Below, piece after piece: positions 6,483 through 9,328 of a DNA stretch of 9,328 nucleotides (position 1 is its first letter; the number at the start of each line of letters is the position of its first letter). Below the pieces are notes generated by a model. The model was not told the DNA's origin. It worked only from the letters and a program-made list of their open reading frames with translations, and made no database searches. Both the position numbers and the translations under genes were made by a program. This DNA comes from an uncultured Eubacteriales bacterium (GTDB taxonomy: Bacteria > Bacillota > Clostridia > Oscillospirales > Acutalibacteraceae): contig ONWP01000029.1 of assembly GCA_900321595.1 (NCBI GenBank), forward strand, positions 1 to 9,328, in the 5' to 3' direction.

Positions 6483-9328
6483 ATGCACCAGATCCTGCAC
6501 ACGATCCGAGAGAACCTGACAACCGCGCCGGAAAACGTCGCCATCTGGACGCAGGCCGGCAGCTTTACCAACGACGAGCTTTACCGGTACGCCCTGCGCG
6601 TCGCGAACGCGTTCAGACGCGACGGGCTCGGCAAAGGCGACCGCGTGACGATCGAGCTGCCGCGCTGCCGGGAATACGCGGGCGTTTACCTGGGCGCGAT
6701 GATGCTCGGCGTCAGCTTCGCGGCGCTCGACTGCGCGTATCCCGCGGACCGGCTTTCATATATCGCCGGCGACTGCGGCGCGAGGATCCGCGTCACGGCG
6801 GACTATCTGGCGGCGATGCCGGACGCGTGCCTTGCCGAATCGGATTTCGCGGATATGGCCGACGCGGACGAGCTGTTTCTCTGCTACACCTCCGGCTCCA
6901 CCGGCAAGCCCAAGGGCGTGATCCATACCTACGCATCCATGCGCGCGGCGCTCAACCGGGCGGTTCCGCTGATGGACTTCCGCGATCAGGACAATCTTGC
7001 CACGATGGCGCCGTTCCCCTTCATCGCCGGCATCCAGCCGCTGATCGCCATGCAGTATGTCGGCAGACCCGTCTTCGTCATTCCCGACGAAGCGCGCATC
7101 AACCTGAACAAGCTGGCGGATTACACCGCGGCGCATCAGATCACGCATATCTTCATGCCCGCCGCGATGATCCCCTTTTTCAAACAAAAGGAAAAGACGA
7201 TCAAGACCGTCGTCGTGGGCGGCGAGACGACCAGCAACGTCTGGAGCGACGATTTCACGATCCTCAACACCTTCGGCATGACCGAGACCGGCATGGCGAC
7301 GACGTCCTTCCGGCTGGACAAAGCATACGAAAACACCCCCATCGGCACGGCGATCGGCGGCGAAGTCGCCTACGTGCTCGACGCCGCCGGCAACGAAACC
7401 GCCGTGGGCGAGATCTGCATCGCCGGCGACGTTTCCGCCGGCTACCTGAACATGCCGGAAAAGACGCGGCAGGCCTTCCGGCCGAACCCGTTCCGGGATC
7501 GCGACGGACACGCGATCCTCTTCCACACCGGCGATCTGGGCCGCCGCGGCGAAGACGGCAATATCACGTTCCTGGAGCGTCTCGACTGGCTCGTCAAGGT
7601 CAACGGACAGCGCGTGGAGCCCGGCGAGATCGCGAACGTCATGCTCACGCTGCCGCAGATCATGCAGGCGGTGGTGCGCGACTGGAAGAGCGAGGACGGA
7701 CAGACCTTCCTCGCGGCCTACTACCGCGCCGTCGCGCCGATCACCCCGGACGAGGTGCGCGCCTTCCTGACGACCAAGCTGCCCTCTTATATGATCCCGG
7801 CGTACATCACCGCCATGCAGCAGATGCCGCTCAACACCAACGGCAAGATCGACCGGTCGCGGCTCCCCCGCCCCGACGCGCAGACGGAAAAGAAGCCGGA
7901 GTCGCAGCGCGCGGACGGCGACGTCGCCTCCTTCGTGCGGCAGTGCCTGCGCCGGTATACCGGGCGCGACTTCGCGCCGGATGAGGATCTGGTGCGCGGC
8001 GGCGTCAGCTCCATGACCGCCGTCAAGATCGCGGCGGACGTCATGGACGCGTTCGGCACGGATCTCGACGTGCTCTCGATGCTCTCCGGCTGCTCGATCC
8101 GCTCGATCGAGCAGGCGATCCGCTCGCAGCTGGAAGAAGCCGGCAGCGACCAGGCTCCGGCCGACAGGCCGAAGCGCGACGCTTACCCGCTGACCGGCGC
8201 GCAGCTGGGCGTATACGGCGCCTATTACCGCGATCCGGGCAACGTCAGCTACAACATCCCGTTCACGATTTCCTTCGACCGCGGCGACGTGACGACCGCG
8301 CAGCTCAGCGCGGCGCTCGAGACGGTCGTCAACGCCCATGACGCGCTCAAATGCACGATCGACCGCACGCCGGACGGCGAGATCGCCATGTATCCGCATC
8401 CGGACGCGGCGGTGCGCCTCACCGTTCAGTCCGGCTCGCAGGAAGCGTTCGAGCAGCTGCGCGACCGCTTCGTCGCGCCCTTTGACCTGCGCGAGGGCGT
8501 CTACCGGCTCGTGCTGTTCGAGACGCCGGACAAGCTCCACCTGCTGGCTGATTTCCACCATATCCTGTTTGACGGCTCGTCCGCGGCCATTCTGCGCCGC
8601 GATCTGACGACGGCGCTCGCCGGCGCGCGCGTCCGGCCGGAGACGTATACGATGCTCGACCTCGCGGCCGATGAAGAAAACCTCAAGCAGTCCGACGCGT
8701 ACCGGAACGCGCGGGACTACTTCCAGACGCTGCTGGGCGACGTCGAAAAAACCACCATGCTCCTGCGCGACCGCTATGAGGACGGCTCACGCAAAGGGCA
8801 TCTGCGCACACAGCTGCGCGTCGGCAGACAGGACGTCGCCGCGTTCACGTCGCGCTTCGCCGCGACGGAAAACCACTATTTCCAGGCGGTCATGGGCTTT
8901 GTCATGGCCCGCTACAGCGGCGAGGACGACGCCTGCTACGCCACCGTCTACAACGGCCGAAAGGGCGGCAAAACGGGACGCACCATCGGCATGATGGTCA
9001 AGACGCTGCCCGTCGTCTGCCGCACGGAGAAGGCCGACGCCCCCGAAACGCTGATCGCGGCGGTCCGGGATCAGCTCGGGGCGACCATGGCAAACGACCT
9101 GTACCCCTTCGCGAAGATCAGCGAGCGCTTCGGCGTTGGCGCTGAGACCATATTCGTCTATCAGGGGCTCTCAGACGACGCGCAGGCGGATCTGCGCGCG
9201 GAAATGGAGCTCGCGGACGTCAAAAATCCGCTGTCCGTGCAGCTCTACCCCGTCGGAGAGCACTATCTGCTGGACGTCACCTATGACGCGGCGTATTATT
9301 CCGACGATCTGATGCAGGGCTTCGCCGA
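6483..9328 (+). CDS. NRPS-like protein, adenylation - carrier - condensation (3' end outside window)
   Basis: The frame is open from ATG 6483 (AGGAGGT 5 bases upstream) to the window edge, 948 codons. The adenylation domain (about 1-465) has A2 ALDCAYPADRLSYI (81-94), A3 LCYTSGSTGKPKGV (133-146), A5 NTFGMTETG (262-270), A7 TGDLGRR (349-355), A8 RLDWLVKVNGQRVEPGEI (366-383) and A10 NTNGKIDR (451-458) with Lys455. The carrier domain (about 478-550) has RGGVSSM, with Ser509 the likely phosphopantetheine site. The condensation domain (about 566 on) has YPLTGAQLGVY, HHILFDG (692-698, catalytic His693) and an IGMMVKTLPVV motif (835-845) in place of IGMFVNTLP. Starting with A-T and no upstream C fits a loading module that passes its substrate to a downstream module. 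The A domain is compact, and its A4 region (APFPFIAG, 176-183) lacks the usual Asp. Cytoplasmic, needs a phosphopantetheinyl transferase. Product unknown. Confidence 0.92.
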   Translation, partial: MHQILHTIRENLTTAPENVAIWTQAGSFTNDELYRYALRVANAFRRDGLGKGDRVTIELPRCREYAGVYLGAMMLGVSFAALDCAYPADRLSYIAGDCGARIRVTADYLAAMPDACLAESDFADMADADELFLCYTSGSTGKPKGVIHTYASMRAALNRAVPLMDFRDQDNLATMAPFPFIAGIQPLIAMQYVGRPVFVIPDEARINLNKLADYTAAHQITHIFMPAAMIPFFKQKEKTIKTVVVGGETTSNVWSDDFTILNTFGMTETGMATTSFRLDKAYENTPIGTAIGGEVAYVLDAAGNETAVGEICIAGDVSAGYLNMPEKTRQAFRPNPFRDRDGHAILFHTGDLGRRGEDGNITFLERLDWLVKVNGQRVEPGEIANVMLTLPQIMQAVVRDWKSEDGQTFLAAYYRAVAPITPDEVRAFLTTKLPSYMIPAYITAMQQMPLNTNGKIDRSRLPRPDAQTEKKPESQRADGDVASFVRQCLRRYTGRDFAPDEDLVRGGVSSMTAVKIAADVMDAFGTDLDVLSMLSGCSIRSIEQAIRSQLEEAGSDQAPADRPKRDAYPLTGAQLGVYGAYYRDPGNVSYNIPFTISFDRGDVTTAQLSAALETVVNAHDALKCTIDRTPDGEIAMYPHPDAAVRLTVQSGSQEAFEQLRDRFVAPFDLREGVYRLVLFETPDKLHLLADFHHILFDGSSAAILRRDLTTALAGARVRPETYTMLDLAADEENLKQSDAYRNARDYFQTLLGDVEKTTMLLRDRYEDGSRKGHLRTQLRVGRQDVAAFTSRFAATENHYFQAVMGFVMARYSGEDDACYATVYNGRKGGKTGRTIGMMVKTLPVVCRTEKADAPETLIAAVRDQLGATMANDLYPFAKISERFGVGAETIFVYQGLSDDAQADLRAEMELADVKNPLSVQLYPVGEHYLLDVTYDAAYYSDDLMQGFA

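Noticed and set aside
6101..7984. Plus-strand open frame of 627 codons crossing the intergenic region into the NRPS-like gene
   Set aside because: The NRPS frame starting at 6483 has every expected core motif. The alternative frame becomes a low-complexity Arg-rich sequence as soon as it enters the gene and has no start signal.
6756..8561. Minus-strand open frame of 601 codons opposite the NRPS-like gene
   Set aside because: It is an antisense shadow with a composition typical of GC-rich artefacts and no motif.
1..9328. CRISPR arrays, tRNA or rRNA genes, insertion sequences
   Set aside because: No regular repeat-spacer units, cloverleaf-like stretches or transposase motifs were seen on either strand.

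Overview
The window is GC-rich and tightly packed. Almost every gene has a strong AGGAGG-type Shine-Dalgarno site, and the intergenic DNA is AT-rich with sigma-A-like promoter boxes. Together with a GH18 glycosidase, a run of COG1082-type sugar isomerases and an NRPS-like gene, this suggests a high-GC member of the Clostridia (Bacillota), perhaps an uncultured gut lineage. The taxonomy is an inference from composition and gene content only.

Region 1 (1-3261, plus strand) is the 3' part of a sugar-catabolic operon. It starts inside a Gfo/Idh/MocA-family NAD(P)-dependent oxidoreductase, followed by three consecutive, divergent xylose-isomerase-like TIM-barrel proteins of 265, 237 and 321 aa. 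Spacing is 6 to 20 bases and each gene has its own ribosome binding site. An oxidoreductase beside several AP-endonuclease-2/IolE-like barrels is the layout expected for inositol-like or 3-keto-glycoside chemistry: oxidise a sugar hydroxyl, then eliminate, epimerise or isomerise. The substrate cannot be read from the sequence. A hairpin terminator at 3280-3322 ends the operon.

Region 2 (3324-6086, minus strand) converges on the operon. It encodes one 920-residue protein with an N-terminal hydrophobic anchor or signal, a GH18 TIM barrel with an altered catalytic signature, an alpha/alpha six-hairpin glycosidase-like domain, and a C-terminal beta-rich domain. It probably trims an extracytoplasmic glycan, and the operon could use the released sugars; that link is inferred from adjacency only.

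Region 3 (6087-6482) is a 396-base divergent intergenic region. It contains a good promoter for each flanking gene, two palindromes that share a TTTGC/GCAAA half-site (one overlaps the -35 box of the glycosidase promoter), and a short GC-rich double hairpin.

Region 4 (6483 to the right edge, plus strand) is an NRPS-like gene, 948 codons visible and cut by the window end, with order adenylation - carrier protein - condensation. It begins directly with an adenylation domain, as a loading module does. By eye, that domain lacks the Asp that normally binds the alpha-amino group of an amino acid. The gene probably opens a biosynthetic cluster continuing to the right.
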